57,363 bases of DNA from Bacteroidales bacterium (GTDB lineage: Bacteria > Bacteroidota > Bacteroidia > Bacteroidales > Muribaculaceae). Below, in pieces: positions 40,660-49,467 of this stretch. A model generated the notes under the pieces. It was not told the DNA's origin. It searched no databases and saw nothing but the letters and a program-made list of their open reading frames with translations. Every line of letters starts with the position of its first letter. The stretch's first letter is position 1. The stretch is from assembly GCA_004552485.1 (NCBI GenBank), contig SFOH01000005.1:1-57363 (forward strand), in the 5' to 3' direction. The translations under genes and the position numbers were made by a program.

Positions 40660-41692
40660 CGCGGCCGCAGCGGGAGTGCGCCTGCCCGCAGAATGGGAGC
40701 CGCAGCAGGCCGTCCTCCTGGCGTGGCCTCATCAGGACACCGACTGGGCGTATATGCTCCCCGAGGTGACGGACTGTTACGTGCGCCTGGCTCATGCTGT
40801 CGCCCGCTTTGCCAAACTCATAATCGTGGCACCGGAGACCGACTCCGTGCGTGCCCTGTTGGCCGACATACCGGAGGAGCGCATCGCCTTCCTGGACATC
40901 GTCACCAACGACACCTGGACGCGCGACTACGGCGCCATAACCACGCTCACCGCCGACGGCAGTCCCGTCTACAACGACTTCTGCTTCAACGGCTGGGGGC
41001 TGAAATTCGCCGCCAACCACGACAACCTGGTCACACGCAAGATGGTGTTCTCGGGCCTCCTCGCCGGGCGCTACCGTAACGAGCTGGGCTTTGTCCTCGA
41101 GGGCGGCAGCATCGAGAGCGACGGCGCCGGCACCATCCTCACCACCCGCGAGTGTCTGCTCTCGCCCAACCGCAACGGCGACCTCACCCGCCGCGAGATA
41201 GGCCGCAAGCTCAAGAGCGTCTTCGGCGCTCAGCGCGTGCTGTGGCTCGACCACGGCGCCCTCGCCGGCGACGACACCGACTCGCACATCGACACCCTGG
41301 CACGCCTCGCTCCGGACAACACCATCATCTACGTGGGCTGCGACGACCCCGCTGACGAGCACTTCGCCGAGCTGCGCGCCATGCGATCCGACCTGCGCGC
41401 CATGCGTTCGGCCTCCGGCGAGCCCTTCAACCTCGTGGAGCTGCCGCTGCCCGACGCCATATACGACGACGAGGGCAACCGCCTGCCCGCGACATACGCC
41501 AACTTCCTCATTGTCAACAACGGCGTGCTCGTGCCCGTCTACAACCAGCCCAAGAAAGACCGCCTGGCCTGCCAGATTATCCGCGTCGCCTTCCCCGGCC
41601 ACGAGATTGTGCCCGTCGACTGCCGCGCCCTCATCCAGCAGCACGGCTCGCTCCACTGCGCGACAATGCAGTTTCCCGTAATCAATTTTTAA
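40640..41692 (+). CDS. aguA: Agmatine deiminase
   Basis: A 350-aa porphyromonas-type peptidylarginine deiminase-family enzyme converting agmatine to N-carbamoylputrescine and ammonia. Motifs: WPHQDTDWAYM near the start, NDTWTRDYGAI, GGSIESDGAGTILTTRECLL, the His region HIDTLARLAPDNTI, and catalytic Cys340 in HGSLHCATMQFP at the C-terminus. The start MTTTTNDAAAAG gives normal length; the frame extends 46 codons further but inside the preceding gene. The next gene, 6 bases on, encodes the following enzyme of the pathway. Confidence 0.95.
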   Translation: MTTTTNDAAAAGVRLPAEWEPQQAVLLAWPHQDTDWAYMLPEVTDCYVRLAHAVARFAKLIIVAPETDSVRALLADIPEERIAFLDIVTNDTWTRDYGAITTLTADGSPVYNDFCFNGWGLKFAANHDNLVTRKMVFSGLLAGRYRNELGFVLEGGSIESDGAGTILTTRECLLSPNRNGDLTRREIGRKLKSVFGAQRVLWLDHGALAGDDTDSHIDTLARLAPDNTIIYVGCDDPADEHFAELRAMRSDLRAMRSASGEPFNLVELPLPDAIYDDEGNRLPATYANFLIVNNGVLVPVYNQPKKDRLACQIIRVAFPGHEIVPVDCRALIQQHGSLHCATMQFPVINF

Positions 41693-41698
41693 GTAAGC

Positions 41699-42574
41699 AT
41701 GAAAGTAGGAATCATACAACATAGCAACGCCGCCGACAAGGCCGCCAACCGCGCCCGCACCGCCGAGGCCGTACGCGCCCTGGCCTCACAAGGCGCACGC
41801 CTCATCGTAAACCGCGAGCTCCACGACAGCCTCTATTTCTGCCAGACCGAGAACGTCGACCTCTGCGACCTCGCCGAGAACATCCCCGGCCCCGCCACGG
41901 AGTTCTACTCAGCCCTGGCCCGCGAGACGGGCACCGTCATCGTCACCTCGCTCTTCGAGCGCCGTGCCCCCGGACTCTACCACAACACTGCCGTCGTCTT
42001 CGAGAAAGACGGCACGGTCGCCGGCACCTACCGCAAGATGCACATCCCCGACGACCCGGCCTATTACGAGAAGTTCTATTTCACCCCCGGCGACCTCGGC
42101 TTCCGCCCCATCGACACGTCGGTGGGACGCCTCGGCGTGATGGTGTGCTGGGACCAGTGGTATCCCGAGGCAGCGCGTCTCATGGCCCTCGCCGGCGCCG
42201 AACTGCTCATCTACCCCACCGCCATCGGATGGGAGAGCACCGACACCGACGACGAGAAAGCACGCCAGCGCGAGGCCTGGATCACGGTTCAGCGCGGCCA
42301 TGCCGTCGCCAACGGCCTCCCCGTCGTCACCGTCAACCGCGTGGGCCACGAGCCCGACCCGAGCGGCGCAACGAACGGCATCCTCTTCTGGGGCAGCTCG
42401 TTCGTGGCCGGTCCGCAGGGCGAACTGCTGCACCTCTCCCCCTCTGACTCAGAGGACGTTGCGCTCGTCGACATAGACCTCCGCCGCTCCGAGCAGGTGC
42501 GCCGCTGGTGGCCCTTCCTCCGCGACCGGCGCATCGACGCCTACGCCGACCTGACACGCCGTTTCCGCGACTGA
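41699..42574 (+). CDS. aguB: N-carbamoylputrescine amidase
   Basis: A 291-aa nitrilase-superfamily enzyme that hydrolyses N-carbamoylputrescine to putrescine, CO2 and ammonia. The Glu-Lys-Cys triad is visible: Glu in REL or AEN near residue 41-60 (exact one not resolved), Lys in TYRKMHIPDDPAYYEKFYF, and Cys150 in VMVCWDQWYPEAAR. Forms a two-gene putrescine pathway with aguA. Confidence 0.95.
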   Translation: MKVGIIQHSNAADKAANRARTAEAVRALASQGARLIVNRELHDSLYFCQTENVDLCDLAENIPGPATEFYSALARETGTVIVTSLFERRAPGLYHNTAVVFEKDGTVAGTYRKMHIPDDPAYYEKFYFTPGDLGFRPIDTSVGRLGVMVCWDQWYPEAARLMALAGAELLIYPTAIGWESTDTDDEKARQREAWITVQRGHAVANGLPVVTVNRVGHEPDPSGATNGILFWGSSFVAGPQGELLHLSPSDSEDVALVDIDLRRSEQVRRWWPFLRDRRIDAYADLTRRFRD

Positions 42575-42596
42575 ACCCCACTCCCTACCCTCTGTC

Positions 42597-43850
42597 ATGG
42601 CACGCCCCTCGCTATTCATCTCACGCCACCTCAGCCTTGGCGGTCACAACAAAGTGGCCGCCGTCATCGCCGTGGCCGGAGTCACCTGTGCCGTGGCCGT
42701 CATGATCATCACCCTGTCCGTCTCGCTCGGCTTCAAGACGCAGATCAAGGAGCGCCTCCACGGCTTCAACCCCGACATGTGCGTCCAGCCGCTGTTCCAT
42801 TACGACACGGGCACGCAGGACGCGTTCCTCCACATCGATTCCACCATCGTCCGCTACACCGACCACGTCCTCGGCGCCACGCCCTCCCGGCGCTCCACCG
42901 TGCTGCGCCAGCCCGGAATTCTCAAAACGCCCGACGACTACAGCGCCGTCGTCTTCACCGCCTACGACCCCGGCCGCGACACCTCCTTCGAGCAGGGCAA
43001 TATGGTGGAGGGCAAATGGCCCGACTTCCAAAAGGCCGACGACGGCTCCAATCCCCTCGTCATCTCACGCGCCACCGCCCAACGCCTCCGGCTGAAAGTG
43101 GGCGACCGCATCACCGCCTGCTTCTTCATCCGCGACAACATACGCGCCCGCCGCTTCACCATCGCCGGCCTCTTCAGCTCGAACTTCGGCGACTACGACA
43201 AGACCGTTGCCTACTGCGCCCCCTCGGCCATCCGCCGCCTCTGCGACATCGACAGCACATGGGCGTCGGCCTACGAAATCTCCGGCCTCAATGAGCAGCA
43301 GGCGGCATCCATGGCCGAGGAGCTCCAGGGCCTGTTCATGGAGCGCGTCCAGCGCGACTCGCTCAGCGCTATCCCCGTCGTCGACAACATCACCCGCACC
43401 GGCGCACTCTATCTCAACTGGCTCGACCTGCTCGACACCAACGTCATCGTCATCTTTATAATAATGTGCTGCGTGGCGGCCTTCACCCTCATCTCCAGCC
43501 TCTTCATAATCATCCTCAACGGCATCCCCACCATCGGCATCCTTCGCGCCCTCGGCGCCGGCAAGCCCATGGTGCGCAACGTGTTCGTGCAGGTTGCCAT
43601 GCGCCTCGTAGGCCTCGGACTCATAATTGGCAACGTTTTTGCTATCTTGCTTCTGTGGCTCCAGCAGAAGTACGCGCTCATGCCCCTCGACCCGGAGATG
43701 TACTATCTCAGCGCCGTCCCCGTCGAATTCTTTTGGCCCGGCATCGCGGCCATAGACCTGGGCGTCATCATCGCTGCCTGGCTGGTACTCATCCTCCCCG
43801 CGCGCATGGCCTCGTCAGTCTCCCCCTCACGCACCATGCGCTACGAGTGA
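42597..43850 (+). CDS. ABC transporter permease, LolC/LolE-like (FtsX domain)
   Basis: A 417-aa inner-membrane protein: TM1 about 22-45 (VIAVAGVTCAVAVMIITLSV), a periplasmic MacB-like core domain about 48-275, then three helices in the FtsX-like region (VIVIFIIMCCVAAFTLISSL, GIPTIGILRALGAGKPMVRN and the C-terminal AAWLVLILPARMASSVSPSR). This matches LolC/E-type lipoprotein release permeases. No ATPase gene is adjacent, so its partner lies elsewhere. It may be co-transcribed with aguAB (22-base gap). Confidence 0.88.
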   Translation: MARPSLFISRHLSLGGHNKVAAVIAVAGVTCAVAVMIITLSVSLGFKTQIKERLHGFNPDMCVQPLFHYDTGTQDAFLHIDSTIVRYTDHVLGATPSRRSTVLRQPGILKTPDDYSAVVFTAYDPGRDTSFEQGNMVEGKWPDFQKADDGSNPLVISRATAQRLRLKVGDRITACFFIRDNIRARRFTIAGLFSSNFGDYDKTVAYCAPSAIRRLCDIDSTWASAYEISGLNEQQAASMAEELQGLFMERVQRDSLSAIPVVDNITRTGALYLNWLDLLDTNVIVIFIIMCCVAAFTLISSLFIIILNGIPTIGILRALGAGKPMVRNVFVQVAMRLVGLGLIIGNVFAILLLWLQQKYALMPLDPEMYYLSAVPVEFFWPGIAAIDLGVIIAAWLVLILPARMASSVSPSRTMRYE

Positions 43851-43903
43851 GCACGCCCATAACTTTTTGCTCCGACAATTGTTATAATATTAAATTTTTA
43901 CCG

Positions 43904-43911
43904 TATCTTTG
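43904..43911 (+). promoter_or_regulatory. Predicted -7 box of rsfS-ftsH
   Basis: TATCTTTG followed by CATTC, full TAnnTTTG match, with TTG 22 bases upstream (43879-43881); 29 bases before the rsfS ATG. Confidence 0.55.
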
Positions 43912-43940
43912 CATTCAATTAAGAATTCATCGCAACATAA

Positions 43941-44303
43941 ATGACTGAGAACAAACAGGATTTAGAACAACTCATCATAGACGGCATCCAGGACCGCAAA
44001 GGCCGCTCAATCACCGTGGTTGACATGAGCCATATCGACACCGCCGCCGTCCAAAAATTCATCATAGCCGAGGGCACCTCCTCGATGCAGGTTGCCGCCA
44101 TCGCCGACAGCGTCCGCGACCATCTCCTCGAAGAGGCTTCAATAAAGCCCTACAACTATGACGGTTACGCCAACGCCGAATGGATTGTGATCGACTACGG
44201 CCACATCCTCGTCCACATCTTCGTGCCCGAAAGCCGCCGCCGCTACAACCTCGAAGAGCTGTGGAGCGACGCACGCATCACCCCCATTCCCGATCTGGAC
44301 TGA
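43941..44303 (+). CDS. rsfS: Ribosome silencing factor RsfS
   Basis: A 120-aa protein of the Iojap/YbeB family, full length: LIIDGIQDRKGRSITVVDMS, FIIAEGTSSMQVAAIADSVR and WIVIDYGHILVHIFVPESRR are the conserved blocks. It binds L14 of the large subunit and prevents subunit joining under starvation. ftsH follows 43 bases downstream, a common arrangement in Bacteroidota. Confidence 0.95.
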   Translation: MTENKQDLEQLIIDGIQDRKGRSITVVDMSHIDTAAVQKFIIAEGTSSMQVAAIADSVRDHLLEEASIKPYNYDGYANAEWIVIDYGHILVHIFVPESRRRYNLEELWSDARITPIPDLD

Positions 44304-44346
44304 CCCCTCTCCCTTAACCTCCATTTTTCCCCACATATAAAACACC

Positions 44347-46431
44347 ATGCCCTTTCCCCCTAACCAACAACGTCCTCAGAACCGACCCGGCGGCAACAAC
44401 AAGAAAAACCGCTTCGGGTTCAGCATGTTCTGGATGTATGCCTTTGTCATCATCTTCATAGTGGGCTTCTACTATCTCAGCGACGAGACAACCACTAAGG
44501 AAGTTTCCTATACAACCTTCACCGAAACCGCCGAACGAAACGGCTTTGACAAAATCGTCATCTACGGCGACAAGCGCAAAGCCGAAGGCGTTCTCACCGA
44601 CTCCGCCGCCCGCGCCAACTTCAAGGGCCACGAGGGCGCCGCGGCCACACGTCCCGGCCACGCCATCTTCGTCGCCGAAATACCCTCTTCCGACGAGATG
44701 ACCAACCAAATCAAGCTGTGGAACGCCGCCCGCGCTCAGAAAGGCATCAAACCCATCGAGGAGAAATACGTCAACTCGCGCAGCGACTGGAGCAACATTC
44801 TCTTTTCCTTCGGCCCCATCATTCTGCTGGTCGTGCTGTGGGTATTCATCATGAAACGCATGTCGGGAGGTGGCGGCGCCGGCGGCAACTCCGTCTTCAA
44901 CGTCGGCAAGTCGAAGGCGCAGATGTTCGACAAGAACAACGCCAACAAAGTGACGTTCAAGGACGTCGCCGGCCTCTCCGAAGCCAAGACCGAGATTGAG
45001 GAAATCGTCGAATTCCTCAAAAACCCGCAGCGTTATACCGACCTGGGCGGCAAAATCCCCAAGGGCGCCCTGCTCGTGGGCCCTCCCGGAACCGGTAAGA
45101 CCCTGCTGGCCAAAGCCGTCGCCGGCGAAGCCAACGTCCCCTTCTTCTCCATGTCCGGCTCCGACTTCGTGGAGATGTTCGTCGGCGTCGGCGCCAGCCG
45201 CGTCCGCGACCTCTTCCGCCAGGCCAAGGAGAAAGCCCCCTGCATCGTCTTCATCGACGAAATCGACGCCGTGGGACGCGCCCGCGGCCGCAACCCGAAC
45301 ATGGGCTCCAACGACGAGCGAGAGAACACCCTCAACCAGCTCCTCACCGAGATGGACGGCTTCGGCTCGAACAGCGGCGTCATCTGCCTCGCCGCCACCA
45401 ACCGCGTCGACATCCTCGACAAAGCCCTCCTCCGCGCCGGACGCTTCGACCGTCAGATCTACGTCGACCTCCCCGACGTCAACGACCGCGTCGCCATCTT
45501 CGGCGTGCACCTCCGCAACATCAAGAAAACCGCCGACCTCGACGTCGAACTCCTGGCCCGTCAGACCGCCGGCTTCTCCGGCGCCGACATCGCCAACGTC
45601 TGCAACGAAGCCGCCCTCTATGCCGCCCGCAACAACAAGAAAGAAGTGGGCATGGACGACTTCAACGCCGCCATCGACCGCATCATCGGCGGCCTCGAGA
45701 AGAAGAGCAAAATCACCACCGCCGAGGAAAAACGCGGCATCTCCGTCCACGAGGCCGGCCACGCCACCGTCTCCTGGCACCTGCAGTACGGCGACCCGCT
45801 CATCAAGGTCACCATCGTGCCCCGCGGCAAAGCCCTCGGCGCCGCATGGTATCTCCCCGAAGAGCGCCAGCTCGTGCCCGCTCAGGCCCTCCTCGACAAG
45901 ATTTGCTCGCTCATGGGCGGACGCGCCGCCGAAGAGCTCTTCATCGGTCAGGTGGCCACCGGCGCCCTCAACGACCTCGAGCGCGCCACCAAAATAGCCT
46001 ACTCCCTCGTCGTCTACTACGGCATGTCCGACGCCATCCCCAACGTCAGCTACTACGACTCAACCGGCCAGGACTACGGCTTCACCAAGCCCTACTCCGA
46101 AGAGCGCTCCAAGATCATCGACCAGGAAGTCTCGCGCATCCTCGCCGAGCAGTATCAGCGCGCCAAAGACATCCTCACCAAGTACAAGGAAGGCCACGCA
46201 CGCCTCACCCACGAGCTCTACGAGCGCGAGGTCATCTTCACCGCCGACGTCGAAGCCATCTTCGGCAAACGCCCCTGGGCATCGCGCACCGACGAAATCA
46301 TCGCCATCAACGAGGCCAAGGAGAAGGAAGAGCACGCCAAAGACGCTCAAATCTCTGCCGGCGCTTCCTCCGATGCTGACAAGCCTGCCGACGACAAGCC
46401 CGCCGAAAAGCCCGCTGACTCAGAGAAATAG
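44347..46431 (+). CDS. ftsH: ATP-dependent zinc metalloprotease FtsH
   Basis: A 694-aa membrane AAA protease. TM1 about 30-48, a periplasmic FtsH-extracellular domain, TM2 about 155-172 (FGPIILLVVLWVFIMKRMSG), AAA domain with Walker A GPPGTGKT (245-252), Walker B CIVFIDEIDAVG, SRH region, and the peptidase with HEAGH zinc site (468-472). It degrades misfolded membrane proteins and short-lived cytosolic ones. The C-terminal tail is a low-complexity Lys/Pro/Asp repeat (DKPADDKPAEKPADSEK). Confidence 0.97.
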   Translation: MPFPPNQQRPQNRPGGNNKKNRFGFSMFWMYAFVIIFIVGFYYLSDETTTKEVSYTTFTETAERNGFDKIVIYGDKRKAEGVLTDSAARANFKGHEGAAATRPGHAIFVAEIPSSDEMTNQIKLWNAARAQKGIKPIEEKYVNSRSDWSNILFSFGPIILLVVLWVFIMKRMSGGGGAGGNSVFNVGKSKAQMFDKNNANKVTFKDVAGLSEAKTEIEEIVEFLKNPQRYTDLGGKIPKGALLVGPPGTGKTLLAKAVAGEANVPFFSMSGSDFVEMFVGVGASRVRDLFRQAKEKAPCIVFIDEIDAVGRARGRNPNMGSNDERENTLNQLLTEMDGFGSNSGVICLAATNRVDILDKALLRAGRFDRQIYVDLPDVNDRVAIFGVHLRNIKKTADLDVELLARQTAGFSGADIANVCNEAALYAARNNKKEVGMDDFNAAIDRIIGGLEKKSKITTAEEKRGISVHEAGHATVSWHLQYGDPLIKVTIVPRGKALGAAWYLPEERQLVPAQALLDKICSLMGGRAAEELFIGQVATGALNDLERATKIAYSLVVYYGMSDAIPNVSYYDSTGQDYGFTKPYSEERSKIIDQEVSRILAEQYQRAKDILTKYKEGHARLTHELYEREVIFTADVEAIFGKRPWASRTDEIIAINEAKEKEEHAKDAQISAGASSDADKPADDKPAEKPADSEK

Positions 46432-46449
46432 CCCGAACACTCTCTTAAC

Positions 46450-46486
46450 GGCCATTACTGCATCCGTGCTGTAATGGCCTTTTCTT
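46450..46486 (+). terminator. Rho-independent terminator of ftsH
   Basis: GGCCATTAC (46450-46458) / GTAATGGCC (46471-46479), 12-base loop, followed by TTTTCTTC. It covers the in-frame ATG at 46474 and thereby supports a later prfA start. Confidence 0.8.
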
Positions 46487-46512
46487 CGTATAACCCCCTA
46501 ACCCTCAGCCAC

Positions 46513-47622
46513 ATGCCCGAGAAATCAATCCTCGACAACCTGGACGGCATCGAAAGCCGCTTCGAGGAAGTGTCTACACTCATAACAGACCCCGCCGTCA
46601 TCGCCGATATGAAGCGATACGTCCACCTCACCCGCGAGTACAAGGACCTGCAGAAGCTCGTCGCACTCACTCGCCGCTACCGACAGCTCTCCGACGATGC
46701 CGCCGAAGCACGCTCGCTCCTCGAGACCGAGTCGGACGCCGACATGCGCGAGATGGCACGCCTCCAGCTCGAACAGTCGCTCGCCGAGATGCCCGGGCTC
46801 GAAGAGCAGATAAAGCTCCAGCTCATCCCCGCCGACCCCGAAGACGCCCGCAACGCCGTCCTCGAGATTCGCGCCGGAACGGGCGGCGACGAAGCTGCAA
46901 TCTTTGCCGGCGACCTCTTCAAGATGTACCAGCGCTACTGCGAAAGCCGCGGCTGGCAGTTCGCCGTCACCTCCTTCACCGAAGGCGCCGCCGGCGGTTT
47001 CAAAGAAGTTGTCGTGGCCGTAACCGGCGAAGGCGTCTACGGCATCCTCAAATACGAGAGCGGCGTCCACCGCGTCCAGCGCGTCCCCGCCACTGAGACA
47101 CAGGGCCGCATCCACACCTCCGCCGCCACCGTCGCCGTCCTCCCCGAAGCCGAACCCTTCGATGTCGAAATCAACGAGGGCCTCATCAACTGGGACACTT
47201 TCCGTTCGGGCGGCGCCGGCGGCCAGAACGTCAACAAAGTCGAGTCGGGCGTACGCCTGCGCTACCCCTGGCGCAACCCCAACACCGGCGTCACCGAAGA
47301 GATTCTCATCGAGTGCACCGAGACCCGCGACCAGCCCAAGAACAAAGAGCGCGCCCTCAGCCGTCTGCGCACGTTCATCTACGACCGCGAGCATCAGAAG
47401 TATGTCGACGACATCGCCTCGCGCCGTCGCACCATGGTGTCCACCGGCGACCGCTCCGCCAAAATACGCACCTACAACTACCCCCAGGGACGCGTCACCG
47501 ACCACCGCATCAACTTCACTCTCTACAACCTCGCCGCCTTCATGGACGGCGACATCCAGCCCGTCATCGACCGCCTCATCGTTGCCGAAAACGCCTTCCG
47601 CCTCCAGTCCGCCGAACTCTGA
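46513..47622 (+). CDS. prfA: Peptide chain release factor 1
   Basis: A 369-aa class I release factor for UAA/UAG. The start MPEKSILDNLDGIES (46513) is preferred over the in-frame ATG at 46474, which lies in the ftsH terminator. The tripeptide anticodon region is RVPATETQGRIHTSAATVAV, the peptidyl-tRNA hydrolysis motif GGQ (236-238) lies in SGGAGGQNVNKVES, and the C-terminus PVIDRLIVAENAFRLQ is standard. Confidence 0.97.
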   Translation: MPEKSILDNLDGIESRFEEVSTLITDPAVIADMKRYVHLTREYKDLQKLVALTRRYRQLSDDAAEARSLLETESDADMREMARLQLEQSLAEMPGLEEQIKLQLIPADPEDARNAVLEIRAGTGGDEAAIFAGDLFKMYQRYCESRGWQFAVTSFTEGAAGGFKEVVVAVTGEGVYGILKYESGVHRVQRVPATETQGRIHTSAATVAVLPEAEPFDVEINEGLINWDTFRSGGAGGQNVNKVESGVRLRYPWRNPNTGVTEEILIECTETRDQPKNKERALSRLRTFIYDREHQKYVDDIASRRRTMVSTGDRSAKIRTYNYPQGRVTDHRINFTLYNLAAFMDGDIQPVIDRLIVAENAFRLQSAEL

Positions 47623-47717
47623 GACAGAATTACACTTTTTGCGGTAGAAATTTCACATAGTCCCCGTTTTTTCATTTTTTCACAGTTCGGGTGGGCTGCT
47701 ATTCGCACATTTATAGC

Positions 47718-47725
47718 TATATTTG
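47718..47725 (+). promoter_or_regulatory. Predicted -7 box of the polyferredoxin gene
   Basis: TATATTTG followed by CAGG, full TAnnTTTG match, 83 bases before the polyferredoxin ATG. No clear -33 element. Confidence 0.5.
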
Positions 47726-47808
47726 CAGGTGGATGCGCCCCGCCGGAACCACGGCGCCGTCTCCATCCCTCAACCAATCACTCTTCCACTCATAAACTCA
47801 TCCACTCA

Positions 47809-49443
47809 ATGCTTAGAGTTATCCGCACGTTTCTTGCGCTGATCGCTTTCCTGGCTATTACCATGCTGTTCCTCGACTTCACGGGAACCGCCGCCTCCGA
47901 CTGGGGCTGGCTGGTGCGATACCAGGTTATCCCCGCGCTTCTCTCCGCCAATCTCGTGGCCATCGTCGTGCTGGCCGCGCTGACATTCATCTTCGGCCGC
48001 GTCTACTGCTCGGTGCTCTGCCCCTTGGGCGTCATGCAGGACATCATCGCCCGCATCAGCATCTGGCTGCGTCCGCGCCGCCGTCGCCGCATCGGCGTCT
48101 ACGGCTGGAAACCCGCACACTCGCGCATCCGCTACGGCGTCCTCATCGCCTTCGTGGTGCTCCTGGCGCTTGGTCTGCTCAACCTGTTGGCATCGTCGAT
48201 TGCCGCGCTCATCGAGCCATATAGCGCCTACGGCCGCATCGCGACGGGTCTCATTAAGCCCGTCTATGTCGCCGCCAACAATGCCCTCGCCGCGCATGAC
48301 GCTGAAACCGGCAGCTACACCTTCTACTTCGTCACCAATGTCATCGCCCCGGCCATCACCGCCGTCGGCGGCATCACGCTGCTGGTCACCGGCATCTTCG
48401 CCGTGCTCACCGGCCGCGGATACTGCAACACGATCTGTCCCGTGGGCACGCTCCTCGGCTTCATCAGCAAGTACGCGCTCTTCCGCCCGACCATCGACCT
48501 GGCCAAGTGCAACAACTGCGGCTCGTGCGGCCGTCACTGTAAGGCGCAGTGCATCAACACCAAGGCCCACGAAATCGACTACTCGCGCTGCGTGGCCTGC
48601 ATGGACTGCATCGGCCACTGCACGCAGGGCGCCCTCAAATACCGCCTCGCCTACGGCCCCGGTGCCCGCGAGATAGCATCGCACGTTCAGCCGGCCCGCT
48701 TGGCACCGAAGCCCAAGCCTGCACCCGCGCCCAAGACCGAGGCTCCCAAGGCTGAAAACGCGCAGGCTCCGACGGCCGCCGACCCGAGCCGCCGCTCGTT
48801 CCTCACCATCGTCGGCCTGGCCACCGGCGCCGCCATCGCCACTGCCGCCGACGCCGCCACGGAGAAGGTCACCGACGGCGGCCTCACTGCCCTGAAAAAG
48901 CGCGGTCTGCCCGTCCGTGAGACGCGCATCACACCGCCCGGCTCGGTCAGCCACGCCCACCTCGCGCAGCACTGCGTGGCATGTCAGCTCTGTGTACAGG
49001 CCTGCCCCGGCGGCGTGATTCGCACCTCCACCGACGCCGACACGTTCATGCAGCCTTACGTCGAATACTCCACCGACAGCTACTGCCGCCCCGAGTGCAC
49101 GGTCTGCTCGAACATCTGCCCGGCCGGCGCCTTCCATCCTCTCGACGAAGCCGCTAAGTCTTCCACGAAGATAGGCACGGCCGTCGTCGACCGCGACATC
49201 TGCCTCGCCGCCAACGGTCAGCCCTGCGGCAACTGCGCACGACGCTGCCCCGCCGGCGCCATCGAGATGGTGCCCATGTCCGAGGCCGAAGACGAGAAGC
49301 GCTTCATCCCCATGGTCAACGCTCAGGCATGCATCGGCTGCGGCATCTGCGAGGCCCACTGCCCCGTCGGCACCGTCGCCTCGATGGACGCCAACGTCCC
49401 CGCCATCCATGTCGAAGGCCTCTCCGTTCAACGTACAATCTAA
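47809..49443 (+). CDS. Membrane polyferredoxin (NapH-like 4Fe-4S protein)
   Basis: A 544-aa protein with four N-terminal transmembrane helices (about 5-25, 40-60, 105-130, 175-200), each second one followed by a NapH/NosR-type motif (GRVYCSVLCPLG, GRGYCNTICPVG). Six further Cys clusters follow: CNNCGSCGRHCKAQC, CVACMDCIGHC, CVACQLCVQAC, CRPECTVCSNIC, CGNCARRC and CIGCGICEAHC. Between clusters four and five lies an Ala/Pro/Lys-rich linker and an internal RRSFLTIVGLATGAAIATAA, a Tat-like hydrophobic segment starting at R328. It is probably an electron conduit from quinol or a cytosolic donor to a periplasmic reductase. The aldo/keto reductase with its own 4Fe-4S end, 24 bases downstream, is a likely partner. 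Confidence 0.85.
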   Translation: MLRVIRTFLALIAFLAITMLFLDFTGTAASDWGWLVRYQVIPALLSANLVAIVVLAALTFIFGRVYCSVLCPLGVMQDIIARISIWLRPRRRRRIGVYGWKPAHSRIRYGVLIAFVVLLALGLLNLLASSIAALIEPYSAYGRIATGLIKPVYVAANNALAAHDAETGSYTFYFVTNVIAPAITAVGGITLLVTGIFAVLTGRGYCNTICPVGTLLGFISKYALFRPTIDLAKCNNCGSCGRHCKAQCINTKAHEIDYSRCVACMDCIGHCTQGALKYRLAYGPGAREIASHVQPARLAPKPKPAPAPKTEAPKAENAQAPTAADPSRRSFLTIVGLATGAAIATAADAATEKVTDGGLTALKKRGLPVRETRITPPGSVSHAHLAQHCVACQLCVQACPGGVIRTSTDADTFMQPYVEYSTDSYCRPECTVCSNICPAGAFHPLDEAAKSSTKIGTAVVDRDICLAANGQPCGNCARRCPAGAIEMVPMSEAEDEKRFIPMVNAQACIGCGICEAHCPVGTVASMDANVPAIHVEGLSVQRTI

Positions 49444-49467
49444 AAACCTCTCTCCCCCACGTAAGAT

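Noticed and set aside
46474..46512. Upstream ATG for prfA
   Set aside because: It lies within the ftsH terminator stem; MPEKSILDNLDG at 46513 matches the normal RF1 N-terminus.
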